Below are positions 20,960 through 31,039 of a stretch of DNA of 34,649 nt, piece after piece (position 1 is the stretch's first letter; every line of letters starts with the position of its first letter). This stretch comes from Tieghemiomyces parasiticus (Eukaryota; Kickxellomycota; Dimargaritomycetes; Dimargaritales; Dimargaritaceae): NCBI GenBank assembly GCA_027575765.1, contig JANBPT010000461.1:1-34649 (forward strand), written 5' to 3'. The position numbers and the translations under genes were made by a program. The notes below the pieces were generated by a model that saw only the letters and a program-made list of their open reading frames with translations, was not told the origin of the DNA and ran no database searches.

Positions 20960-23495
20960 CGTTGACGAGCGAATGAGGGAAGTCGTTAGTTAAAGGAAAT
21001 GGTAAGGCAACGATATGGCTTGGTTGGGAAATTGAAGGTAGCTGTAGAGCGGTGGGGGTCGTAGCATTGATACTGTTTACTCGAACGGGTGCTGGTGGCT
21101 AAGTATTTATACCCAGACGAGTCGCCGAGGCCGGTAAGATGTGAAGACGAGAGACTGGATTAAACTAAGAAGCGAGGGTGGCCAGTGAGGTTAAACCGGT
21201 CACAGGGCTGTCCCCTCCCTCTTGTTCACCCACAGACCACATCATCAGCTTACCCTCGCCGTACCACCTCAGGCCGCGGCCTTATTTAGGGATTGATAGT
21301 TTAGATTAACGCATTGCAGCGCTGGTATGGCTACCGAAATGGTTCATTGGTTCCCCTGGCTGGCTGTGTGTGCCTCTCTTGGCAACCTAAATCTAAATAG
21401 AGTAATAGGAAGCGGCGAAGAGTTGTTTCCAGCTTACTCGGATATTGTGAGAAAAGCGGCGTCGAAGCAACGCCTGGGCTAAACCATTATCCGTGCCAAC
21501 AAGGTAAAATCAGGAGCGAGAAACTAGGCTGAGTAAGCGCCACGGCCTTGGCGCTGCAAGCCAGTGGTGTGGAGGGGTAGCAACAACACACCGTAGGCAA
21601 CGCCAGGGTATAATGTAATCTATATATCGAAAACAACTGTGGATGAACGTGCGCGTGATGGGCGACCGTAAAGCGAACTCCCTGAAGATTAAGCCGGTGC
21701 AAGGGTTTGGTGAATATGGATCTGAGAGCACGGTGCAAGCCGGTGCCATGGGCAGGCGCCTCTTGAAAAAGTTGCGAACCATGAAGGATGGCCGGCATTA
21801 ATGTCCATATTAGCAGAGGCGTACTGTTGGCTAGCATCACCAAACGTGATAGGTGGATTCGGTAGTTATTTAGTCTATCGATTCATCTGCCATGTGTGGA
21901 AAGCACTCTAGCTAGTTGAGATGATGCTGAATCTTGAAAACAAATGGAGGATATAAAAGTTGGTTCCTGACGGGTCAAACCCCTAAGCAGGTAACTCCTA
22001 CATGGTGGCTTGAAGATACAGTGCAGGTAAGACTCTGCCAGTTAAATATTTAGCCGTAAAGATTGCGGCTGTTGGGCAGATGCTCTACACAGCAGCCCCT
22101 CCCCCTGCTTTACTTGCAAAGTCCGACGGTGATACACCCATGACTGAACTGTGGATTGTTCGGATGCTAATAGATCAACCTGAGGATTCGGCTGCTCTGA
22201 GGAGGTACTTGATGGATGACGATTACGGTCACCCTTGGCTGTTCATTGCCCATCCAGTCCGGATTATCTTCTGAGCCGTGTTCGTATTGCTACGGGCACT
22301 AGACATAGACTGCATGCCATTTTTTTTATCAGCTACGTCCACCACATCATGTTGAATGATAATAGTATGCCGGAACAATGAAATTCCTACCTCCGCGGCT
22401 GGCCTTATCCATCTCGAGTAGACTTCCACTTTGGACCGTGTAGTGTCTATGAATCGTGCCTAACATACCTTAAACTACCCACCCTTCCAATTAATATTGT
22501 TTGGTTGTTTCTTGTACATAACCGGGCAGCAGACATACATCTATGCGCCTATGGCTCGACTTTCCTTGCAACCACCAGTAGGAACCTTCATCTAAACTAA
22601 CCCTATCAAGTAGTAGTTGTTTTTTACTCTCAGCACGTCGTCCCTCCCAAATCTAACAACAATGGCCAAGCCAAAGGCGCTCGCTCCAGCCTGGCTAGAA
22701 GAATTCAACACTATAGCCCCAAGGGCCCTTGTGCCTTTTTAATTCAGCATTCGACCATCCCTTACTTCTTCGTTTTACTTGGTAATCGCTACATGCCCTC
22801 ATATCGTCATGATTCTACTTTTACACTTCTTCTATCTACCCTACTTTCTACTGCTTGGACCTTTCATCGTGCTCCTCAATAGTCCATGTCTTTACACCTG
22901 TCTGGCCATATACCCCTTTAATAATATTTCGCCCGCCCCTCTCCTCAATTTATGGTCATCATTTAACGGGCACCATAGTCCAAGAATAGGAAAAGTAAGC
23001 GTAAGGTCCAGAGTATTAGGCATATATTCTGACCGTGGCTGTGTCCAGTCCGGCCCTGCCTTGTCTTTATCCGACGGATGTGGCGGGGAGGGCCTGTCAC
23101 AGTTGGCCAAGGATTACCGCACGCATACCTTACTTTTGTTTTTCTTTCCGCTCCGACGCAACGGAGCCTAGACCGGCGTGAGCCTCCAGATGTAAGACAC
23201 TAGCGGATTGATGTGATTTGCTCATCTCTGTCGTAGAAACATTAATCTCACTTCCGACCCGCTGTCTGAGTTGTTTGACATGATGTATTCCTAAGTGAAC
23301 GCTTGAAACAAAGGAGGTAATGGACAACATAAAGTGTGAATAGGATGCTCGCCATGGACTGTAAAAAAAAAGTAGAGAAGCAAGTGACGGTTGTGAAGAC
23401 GCGCCGCCTAGGTTATTACTGGTGGGATCAGTAAGTATGGCTCACAAAATGGGGTGAGGAATGTCCAGACGTGTGATGACCCATCAACTGGAAAC
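20960..23495. other. Intergenic between two CBM18 genes
   Basis: About 2.5 kb. Apart from the promoter of the left gene there is nothing I can support. A 26-codon frame with a good start context at 22662-22742 (+) and a 64-codon frame at 22080-22274 (+) have no recognisable features. Confidence 0.5.
21104..21111 (-). promoter_or_regulatory. TATA box of CBM18 gene at 20419-20959
   Basis: The minus strand reads TATAAATA, a consensus TATA box, about 150 bases upstream of the ATG at 20959. The position matches the TATA-like elements of the other two CBM18 genes. Confidence 0.55.
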
Positions 23496-24080
23496 TCACA
23501 CACCGGTGCAGTAACCGTAACCGTAGCCGCAGAATCCCCAGAGCGAGCAGCACGCGCCGGCTGGACAGTCCGCGTTAGAGGCACACGAACCGTCACCGCC
23601 GCCGCCACTCGGAGTGGTCGGGCTAGGCGCCGCGGTGATGACGTTCGACGTAGTCACCGGGACGTCAGTATTCGCGGGCTGAGAAGGGGGAGCGGAGAAC
23701 GAGTAGCCGGGATTCGAAGCTGGAGGCTGGGGGACGGAGAACGAATAGCCAGGATCCGAAACCTGAGGCGGAGGGACGGAGAACGAATAGCCACTGTTCG
23801 CGGTGGTGCTCACGACAGGGAGGTCTGCGGGGGAGAATGGTGCCGATAGTAGTTAAGCCAGATGTAAGAATATCTATTAGAGGAGGGGTGTCCGGTAGGT
23901 TGCCTGGGGTAGTCGATAGAGTAAGAAATCCGACTTGTCGGTTGACTGCCCGTCGTGTGAGGGGTTTAATGAAGGTTACATCGTTCGATACTTACTCTCC
24001 GAAACTGGGGGTGCCTGACCGAGAACAGATACCGAGGCGACCAGGGCCACAAAAGTGAAGGCGACGGTGAAGCGAACCAT
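23496..24080 (-). CDS. Secreted protein with repeat linker and C-terminal six-cysteine hevein-type (CBM18) domain
   Basis: Exons 24080-23996 (85 nt) and 23824-23496 join in phase 1 (GTAAGT donor, CCGCAG acceptor), giving 137 residues. The signal peptide is residues 1-22 (MVRFT start, ending VLGQ). A Pro/Ser-rich spacer carries three 14-residue repeats beginning GYSFS at 40, 54 and 68, then a Thr/Gly-rich stretch. The single chitin-binding domain (109-134) has six cysteines with core CCSLWGFCG and ends GYGYGYC plus three residues. Exon 1 length and intron phase equal those of the paralog at 20419-20959, so the intron predates the duplication. It is likely secreted, with the binding domain displayed at the end of a flexible stalk. 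Role unknown: self-wall protein, effector or defence are all possible. Confidence 0.88.
23667..23792 (-). repeat. Three tandem 14-residue GYSFS repeats
   Basis: Residues 40-81 of the CBM18 protein consist of three copies of a 14-residue unit, each starting GYSFS(V/A)P and ending near an Asn or Asp. At DNA level the copies share blocks such as GAGAACGA(A/G)TAGCC, consistent with recent tandem duplication. Confidence 0.85.
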
Positions 24081-24239
24081 GTTGGGGAGAAAGTTTTAAG
24101 TTGAAAAGGGTGGCAACTTGTGGTTCGGTGTCACGGGGGTTCTACGTGGCCAACTAAATAGGGCGACGACGGGATGTAATCGATCAAGTGATGATGTATT
24201 GCTGAGCTACTGTTGATAGCATAAAACCAGCCGGGATCC

Positions 24240-24255
24240 ATGTATATATATACAT
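24240..24255. promoter_or_regulatory. 16-bp TATA palindrome upstream of CBM18 gene
   Basis: ATGTATATATATACAT is a perfect 16-bp palindrome lying 160 bases upstream of the ATG at 24080. Its position corresponds to the TATA-like elements of the two paralogs, so it most likely serves as a TATA box. Confidence 0.5.
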
Positions 24256-26111
24256 CTGTTCTGGGCGACTAGAATCGTCCCAAGCATCAGATAGAAGGGT
24301 AGGTGAGAGAGATCTGGTCTACCCACCCGGATCGACGTAGAAGGAGGAAATGGTGTGCCTATTTCCATGCACCAAGGAGGAGAGACCGCTCTAATCGATT
24401 CTCTGACGAACCCGGCCTATTTCGCACAGCTGCTCAATCTACCCTTACCTTACCTTTCACGGCTCCCGGCCTGAACTAGGTTTCCAGGTATATGAGCACC
24501 TTGGCCGCCCCAACAAGTGGTCAGGTTGGCTTATCCACTATCAATAATGTTTTATTCTCAATATCAGCCGATCGCCGAGCATGGGTAGCACAGTCGGTAT
24601 GAGTTGGACCAGCATCAATCTAAAAAAGATCACCGGTCCTTCTAAATTATATCCCCGAAGTCGTTGACAGCTGTCCTGGCTGCCGGCAAGGCGGATTGGC
24701 GAAGCAGGGGGGGTGCAGAAGCCGTCACATAGCAAAAATTAGGGCACTCTAGAGCCCCTTGGCTCGATACTATACCGAGTGGCACCGGAGTAGCAGATAA
24801 TTCGTCATGGCGACCAAATCCGTATGTGCCAATCCTACGGTTACTCTTGACTGACAAAGTGGGGGGGGGTCCTGGTCGGCGGCGGCTTGCGTAAGGGAGT
24901 GCACTGTGTACGAACTGAATGGCTGTCTAAAACCGACCGTCTACATTGTAATAAAGGGCCCTGGTAGAAGCAGCCGCAGCCAATCAGCAGGGCGGTTTCT
25001 AATTATAAATTAGCATAAAGGGTGAGGGAGAAGCGAGGGAAGTCGGTCAGCGATCGGATATCCGGACGGACGTTGATAAAGCCGGTCGTGCCTATCGTAG
25101 GTTTCCCCGGCACAAGCAGATGCGCTGGAGGAGATTAGGAGGAGCCACGGTAAACACGCGGGGAGTCGTGAGCAACTGTCCCTGGAGCCCACCGAGGAGG
25201 CCAGAGGAGTAATTCGTCTAAAAACAAGGGAGGCCAGTCATCCAGCTCGCAGCCGTCTGTTGGGAGTGTCTGTCAGGCCCCTTTTACCCGACCGGAATAT
25301 TTTTGAATTTGCCGGCGGTAGGATTGGCCCCAGGTGACTGGGAGCTCCACCCTACCTGTCAGGCGGCTGTGGCATCGGCTATTTCGGTTGACACCCTGAT
25401 CTGTAGCCGTTCAGCCCGAGCTAAGCTTCTGCCGAGCGAGTGATTACGTTCGACGATCAACCGTTGATGGTCTTGACCGGTACCCAGATCGAACCGTTGG
25501 TGAGAGGCCTTAACCCTCCCCCCTGGTCCAATGAGGGCAGCCGGCCCCTGATGTCCGCCGGTACCAGTAGCTGCCGAAATTTCCCCCACTTGAGGAATGA
25601 ACGTCATATGGCCACTGAGTTGGGCCCCCAAGACATTTAAAGGTGGATACACCACGATCCGCTGAGGTGGTACCAACGCCGGTTGACGTCGCGGCGATCC
25701 ATAATTAAAGGACGTGGAGATGGTGCTATATCCTACACATCTCCTGGGCATTGTCGCTTTTTTTTAGCTCCGGCTACAGACCCTGTCTATGAAATACCCC
25801 ATCGACTGGACCAGTTGGATGCTGTTCAACTGCGCATCGTGGGTAGTTTATAATTACCTTCTTCAGGGCACTTGGAGCCCTTCTGCAATAAGCCAGGTAC
25901 GGTCAGGGACTGGCACCACTTTCCTAATGTGGGGTTGGCAGATGGAAATGGCCAAGTGGCTGTTTAGCCGTGAGGTTTTAGGCCATTATATTTTCATTTT
26001 ACCACGGCCTGCAGCGGGACCGGCTATCCAGCCATACTTAGACAAGGGCTACATGTGTAGAAGTTCACTGGGTAACAGCAGGGCAATAGAGTGTAACAAA
26101 GTTGAAGAAAA
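24256..26111. other. Intergenic upstream of the TAPT1 gene, no firm gene
   Basis: It contains a 130-codon minus-strand ORF (25359-25751) and a 152-codon plus-strand ORF (25789-26247) in divergent arrangement. Neither has a recognised domain, and ORFs this long are expected by chance here. A nine-G tract lies at 24861-24869. Confidence 0.45.
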
Positions 26112-28559
26112 ATGGGGAGGAAAGAACGGAGGCGGGGCGTACGCAGCTCTCGCCTGGGGCACTACCAGGACACCGACACCGCCTACCGTCGCATGTCGTC
26201 GTCCAAGCCTACTACTGGCGCTCATCATATCTTTTTTGGTGCCCTGAATTCACTTTCTGCTGCGGGCTGTACCTCTAGCTCTTGCACCTTCCCATCGTCC
26301 ATTACGGCCTCCGGCATGGACGTTCTGGATGCCCCCCGCCCAACCACGCCGGTTCGCCCCAAGGTGACGACTGCCGAAACAAGTTTCGACCCGCCCGCCG
26401 TGCCCGCTTCTGCCGGCTTACCGTCGTCCCCGGTCGAACCACCCTCATCTCCAGTGGAACCGCCCTCGTCCTCAGTTGACCCTCCCTCATCCCCAGTGGG
26501 ACCACCGATACTCAATGTTGAACTACTCTCGTCGCCCGCCGAGTCAGCCTCGTCACCTATCGAACCGCCTGCATCGCCCGTTGCACCACACCCAGCCTCC
26601 AGCGAACCACACCCAGCCTCCAACGACCCGCCCGCGTACCCCGCCGAGCAGCCTTCGCCACCTGCTGAACTGGCCCTGACACCGGCCGCCGACTCCAATT
26701 TTCTGTCCCTATGGGACCACGTTCACGCTGAGCTCGAGGCGGACGGGCACGCCGATACGGCAGAGGTGCAGCGCGAGCGGTTGGGAAACTTTCTGCGCAT
26801 CCCTCGCCAGGTCGAAAAACTGATGCTGTTTGGCAATCTGGTAGCCTTGGACGCTTTCCTCCACGTATTCACCATCCTACCCGCACGTATCGCCCTGGCC
26901 CTGTGGTCAGTAGCCCGACGTCCGTTTCTACCGGCCGACCATGTAGCGCGGCAACGCCGGGCCTGGCTCCTCCCTAGCCAACGGTGTGACCTGATGCGTG
27001 GGTTCTTGGTGGCCATGTGCTGCCTTATGCTCCAGGGGTTCGACTCGGCCCAACTCTACCACGCCGTGCGCGGCCAGGCCACCATCAAGGTGTACGTAAT
27101 TTTCCAGATACTCGAAGTGTTTGACCGGCTGCTAGCGGGCGTGTCGCGCGACATTCTCGAGACGCTGTTCGCCGAGATCTCGGGAGTCCCGCAGGGGTGG
27201 GAAGGGACCCCCGGACAGCAGTGGCGACGGTGGCGTCGGGTGGCCCGGTACACCGCCGTAGCCGTGGTCTACATGTTTTTGCATGCCATGGTCCTTTTCT
27301 ACTACCTAGTGGCCCTCAACGTTACTATCAACTCGTATGACTACTCTTTGCTCACCCTTCTGCTCAGCAACCAGTTCGCCGAAATCAAGAGCAACGTATT
27401 CAAGCGCTACGAGAAGGAAAATCTATTCCAGATCTGCTGCGGAGATATTGTGGAGCGATTCCAGATCGGCGTGTCGCTAGCCCTCATCACCGTCAAGAAC
27501 GGCATCGAGTTGGCCTCAGGGGCCCCCGCCGCCGATCTGTCCCACCTCAGCCTGCCCTTCTCCTTTGCACCCCTGCCGCTGTTTGGGTCGCTGGACTGGC
27601 CGGCACTCGCAGGTGGCGCCGGCGTGTGGCTGCGGTTCGTCGCGTTCGACTGGTGGTTCGATACGTTAGCCGCAGTGCTGGACGCTGTCGGGGTAGCTGG
27701 CTGGCTGGGCCTGGGGCGGACCCCGCGTGCCGCCGGGTCGGTGCGGGCCGCCGGGCACCTGGTGGCACACCTGGTCGATCTGACCGCCGCTCGCGCCGTC
27801 CTGACCCGTGTTCTGACCCCGGTAGTCCTAGTCTATGCATCCGAGGTCCTGGCAGACTGGATAAAGCACGCCTTCATCACGAAGTTTAACACAGTCCGCC
27901 CCGAGGTGTACGACCGCTATACCGATATTCTGTGTCGGGATCTGGTCGGCGTGGAGCGACCTAACCCGGCATCCACATCGTCCCCTGCAACTACCCCTGC
28001 GGCGATACCCGAGAAGCCCCGGTCTCCTCCCCCCGCACGGCCCGGAAAACTGCGGGTAGCCCGATCACTCGCCGTGGGCGACCGCATCGGCCTGGCTACC
28101 CTGCCCCTTGCCTGCCTCGTCATTCGCAACGCCGTCCATATTTTACGCATGCTGTTCGGCAGTGACGACAACCCGACCCCGCCCCCGGGGTTCGAAGGCG
28201 CCGACGGCGTGGCCCCGGTCGTCCCGGCCGCCGCCTTTCTGCCGTGGCTCTTGGAACTGGGCCTGTGGCCGCTGCTAGGCCTGACCGCCTACGTATGTCT
28301 GATTTTCTTCAAGCTGCTGCTCGGAATCAATCTCGGTCAGTACGCATGGAAGCGATACGCCGGCCTTGAGACCCGCCGCCGCGACGCGGAGCACCGCACC
28401 CGCACGTCCGTGTCCCGTGCCGAGGCCCAGCGCGAGTGGGGACAGCTACAGAAGGATGTGAGTCACCCTGAGGAGGATCAGGTCAAGCGGGAGCGGGTGG
28501 CCCGCATTACTTTGGATAACATTGAGCGGTACACTCTCTTTAAGAACCGGATCCCGTAA
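26112..28559 (+). CDS. TAPT1: TAPT1/Emp65-family ER multi-pass membrane protein
   Basis: 815 residues, intronless. Eukaryotic membrane protein family DUF747 (human TAPT1, yeast Emp65); Emp65 works with the SUN-like protein Slp1 to protect folding proteins in the ER, and TAPT1 has ciliary links in animals. Family signatures appear in order: FLRIPRQVEKLMLFGNLVAL (about 223), YVIFQILEVFDRLL (about 329), LLSNQFAEIKSNVFKRYEKE (about 417), WIKHAFITKFNTVRPEVYDR (about 582), LPLACLVIRN, and LLLGINLGQYAWKRYAG near the end, with hydrophobic membrane spans between. The first about 200 residues are disordered and Pro/Ser-rich with a degenerate repeat. The start is uncertain: ATGs at 26112 and 26316 both have purine at -3 and G at +4, and the longer form is given. 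The stop lies 182 bases from the convergent CSN6 stop. Confidence 0.93.
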   Translation: MGRKERRRGVRSSRLGHYQDTDTAYRRMSSSKPTTGAHHIFFGALNSLSAAGCTSSSCTFPSSITASGMDVLDAPRPTTPVRPKVTTAETSFDPPAVPASAGLPSSPVEPPSSPVEPPSSSVDPPSSPVGPPILNVELLSSPAESASSPIEPPASPVAPHPASSEPHPASNDPPAYPAEQPSPPAELALTPAADSNFLSLWDHVHAELEADGHADTAEVQRERLGNFLRIPRQVEKLMLFGNLVALDAFLHVFTILPARIALALWSVARRPFLPADHVARQRRAWLLPSQRCDLMRGFLVAMCCLMLQGFDSAQLYHAVRGQATIKVYVIFQILEVFDRLLAGVSRDILETLFAEISGVPQGWEGTPGQQWRRWRRVARYTAVAVVYMFLHAMVLFYYLVALNVTINSYDYSLLTLLLSNQFAEIKSNVFKRYEKENLFQICCGDIVERFQIGVSLALITVKNGIELASGAPAADLSHLSLPFSFAPLPLFGSLDWPALAGGAGVWLRFVAFDWWFDTLAAVLDAVGVAGWLGLGRTPRAAGSVRAAGHLVAHLVDLTAARAVLTRVLTPVVLVYASEVLADWIKHAFITKFNTVRPEVYDRYTDILCRDLVGVERPNPASTSSPATTPAAIPEKPRSPPPARPGKLRVARSLAVGDRIGLATLPLACLVIRNAVHILRMLFGSDDNPTPPPGFEGADGVAPVVPAAAFLPWLLELGLWPLLGLTAYVCLIFFKLLLGINLGQYAWKRYAGLETRRRDAEHRTRTSVSRAEAQREWGQLQKDVSHPEEDQVKRERVARITLDNIERYTLFKNRIP
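26421..26634 (+). repeat. Degenerate PPSSPVE repeats in TAPT1 N-terminus
   Basis: Residues about 104-174 repeat a seven- to eight-residue unit close to PPSSPVE, then PHPAS(S/N). Underlying DNA units are similar to one another, so slippage is the probable origin. The region is outside the conserved membrane domain. Confidence 0.8.
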
Positions 28560-28741
28560 GGTCCTGGATAATTTGGAATGGAAAAAGAAATAAATGTAGC
28601 AGCTGTATTTTTAGGTGAGTTCTAATGGGGGTGTCGATTACTGCTATAGGACTATATGCGATATGGGTACCAAGGCCCTGGATTTATAAATGGATGAAAC
28701 GTTTGGAGGGTGGCCGATCTGGAACCATTGGGGGTGAGAAA
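28560..28741. other. Short 3'-3' spacer between TAPT1 and CSN6
   Basis: Only 182 bases separate the two convergent stop codons. An AATAAA-like stretch (GAAATAAATG, about 28587-28596) could serve the plus-strand gene. Overlapping 3' UTRs are likely. Confidence 0.5.
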
Positions 28742-30167
28742 TTACAAAGGGAAGCCAGGAAGATCCAACCGGCTGTGGCTGCGGGTGCTATGACCGTCGG
28801 CCGCCCGTAGTGAATCGACGGTCTGGTACAGGGCCGTGATGGCCTTAGTTAGCCCGCCCAAGTACAGAGCCTGCAGGGTCCGATTGGTATTGCTCTGGAC
28901 GGCCCGGCCCAGGTCCCCACCGTCTGGTACGTCTACCACGTGTCCGTTACGCCCTAGGGCACGGATCTGGCGTAGAATTGAGGGATCCGCCGGGACTTGG
29001 TCTGCAGCAACGGAAAAGGCACAAATAGCCGTTACATGATCCGGCGGGGCAGTGGTTAGGTGCTAATTCCTCCATTGGGCCGACGGGGAAAGGAGGCCTG
29101 TGGTCATTATTGCCCAATATGTAAGGTACCCAGTGCCTGGTCCCACCACTTACCGGTCTGGACGTCACGGAGATACCGCTGGATGAGTTGCAACCGGGTG
29201 CGCAGCATTTCTACGGCACTGCGCTGGGACTGGAGGTACTGCATGAGCTGAACCCCCGGGCGGTAGTCTCCCGCGGCATCAGTGAGGAGCTGTTCGGCAG
29301 CCATTCGCTCGTCCTCCTCAGACACGACGGCGACGGTTCGTTCTTCAAACTGGGGTCCATCACTACTACTGCTTCTACTACCCTCCGAACTCGGAACCGC
29401 CTCCAGGGCGCGTAAGGGTAGACCGGTGGCCGCGGACTCGGTGAGAAGCTGAGCGGGATCGACCAGAAGGACCAGGGTGCTATCGTGGGCACGTCGGAAC
29501 TGCATGTGGAAGGCGGCCACGGCTGCAGGACCCGGGGGCGGGCCCGCGCAGTACCAACCCAGCAGGTCATGGTCAGGAAATACTTGTCGGGCCATGTCGT
29601 ACCGTTCGAGGAGGTGGCCAGTGTCGAGAGACAATTCATCGGCCTGTTCGCTTACATGGAGCTCGAAGGCGCTGCGCAGGTGGGTGACACGGCCCTCCAC
29701 AGAGCCTAGGACGGCACCGTAGACTGGCCATGGTGAAGGGTAGACAAGGGTCAAGCGTTGAGAAAAAAAAAGGAGCTAAGCCCAGGGTTATGGTAACGCC
29801 ACCGTAGTGGGTCTAACGTGGCCATGGTCGGGGCTCGGATGGTCTCTTTCATTTAGACGGCGTCGAGTAGCGACCCGGGCTTACCTCGTGGAGGACTCGG
29901 GGTGTGTTGGACCGTAATGCGGGTAAGATGATCGTTGGCGCTTATGAGCACAAGTGGGTGACTAAGGACGGTGGTAGAGTGGGAAGTGAGGCGGAGGAAT
30001 CCAAACCGGTCAGCACACGTAGACATCATCGTTCCCGCCCGACGGTCGGTTAACCGAGGAGGCAGGTCGAGGCCACACTGCTGGACTTACACGGCCACGG
30101 TTGACCCGACAACGTCTGTCTCGGCTGCACCGGTGGCGGGTTGCGGGTCAGAATGTGAGGTGCGCAT
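28742..30167 (-). CDS. CSN6: COP9 signalosome subunit 6 (catalytically inactive MPN protein)
   Basis: Four exons: 30167-30091 (77 nt), 29961-29885 (77 nt), 29723-29154 and 29001-28742, phases agreeing, 327 residues, the same length as human CSN6. CSN6 pairs with CSN5 in the complex that removes NEDD8 from cullins. Splicing exon 1 to exon 2 creates STVAVHPLVLISANDHLTRI, the conserved MPN start (from about 22); exon 3 continues VYGAVLGSVEGR, FELHV and VFPDHDLLGWY. The metal-binding His-x-His of JAMM enzymes is absent, as expected for CSN6. The C-terminal half has the helices that bundle with other subunits, including LQALYLGGLTKAITALYQ. A Ser-rich insertion with an EGSRSSSSDG core sits near 130-145. 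An ATG at 30029 could start a shorter form by retaining the first intron, but it would lose the MPN strand sequence. Confidence 0.93.
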
Positions 30168-31039
30168 GGGGATTCACTGGGACTGGGAAATAAGCAAAAT
30201 ATGTTGAATTGTGTGCCGCTAGGTCGGAGAGACGCCAGAGATGGGACACGCTCCAAATGGACCCAAGAAGCCCTGTGGGGAGGCAATGGACGCCCTACTC
30301 CACCGCTCTTCATCTCCTCCGCTCGTGACCGTAAAGCCTCGTAGCTGTGGACCTGGACGGGTCCCCGGAGAGAAGGGCGGCGAGACTGGCCAGCAGCGGA
30401 GGTCAGCTTCCGCCCGTAGGTTTTGGCCAAGACCAGGAGTCCCTCCAGTCAGTACCTAGTCGCGGCCATATGAGAAGCCGATCTCCACTACGAGTGAGTA
30501 AAAGGGACGGGGATCGGTAGGGCCCTGGACACCAGGGGTGCGGCAGCTCATTCACGGTTGACGGGCGCACTACATAATGTGAAATGGCTGGCAGCATTCA
30601 TGACTGGAATTTCCGCTGTTATTATTTACATTCTTCACCCTGGCCTGGGTTCCTGATCAGTGGATTGAATGGTGTCACCCACTCCTTATTCCTTGGCCCA
30701 CAATAGTCTCCCAATTGCCTCGCCGTCTGCGGGGCACGATCAGGGCCTTTTCGTTTTACTACACCAGGGAGGGGAGCAGAGGAGGTGCAGAAGGGGCGGT
30801 TACGGCTGTACTCGTGGTGCTGCGCCCCCCCCCCCAGATGGCCGCGGAGTTCCTGGGGCGGCAGGCCATTCGTCAAGGTGAGGAGGGGGAGCCATAATCA
30901 GCACCGCGGACGGTGTTGATTAACGGACCATGCTCGAGCGGGGCAACCCGCCATCGCCCGATTGGGGCGTCTGTGGATGGCGGACGGGCCACCAGCGCCA
31001 TGGGCTGCACGGATCCCCTCCTTTGCTGTGTTGCACCCG
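30168..31039. other. Intergenic upstream of CSN6
   Basis: About 0.9 kb with no supported gene. It holds the CSN6 promoter, divergent from the Zds gene, and an 11-C tract at 30825-30835. Confidence 0.45.

Noticed and set aside
22662..22742. 26-codon ORF with a good start context after a pyrimidine tract
   Set aside because: Too short to support without transcript or conservation data.
25480..25510. Minus-strand GGTTCGATCTGG resembling a Pol III B box
   Set aside because: The consensus end is wrong and no cloverleaf can be drawn around it.
25359..25751. 130-codon minus-strand ORF with a helical C-terminal part
   Set aside because: It has an ATG and fairly natural codons, but no domain was recognised, and ORFs of this length are expected by chance in a window of this composition. 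Worth a profile search, but not annotated.
25789..26247. 152-codon plus-strand ORF rich in Trp and aromatic residues
   Set aside because: No recognisable motif. Its 3' part overlaps the N-terminal coding region of the TAPT1 gene in another frame.
29885..30029. Alternative CSN6 start at 30029 reading through intron 1
   Set aside because: The spliced model from 30167 restores the conserved MPN start sequence and exact family length. The alternative inserts about 23 unrelated residues.
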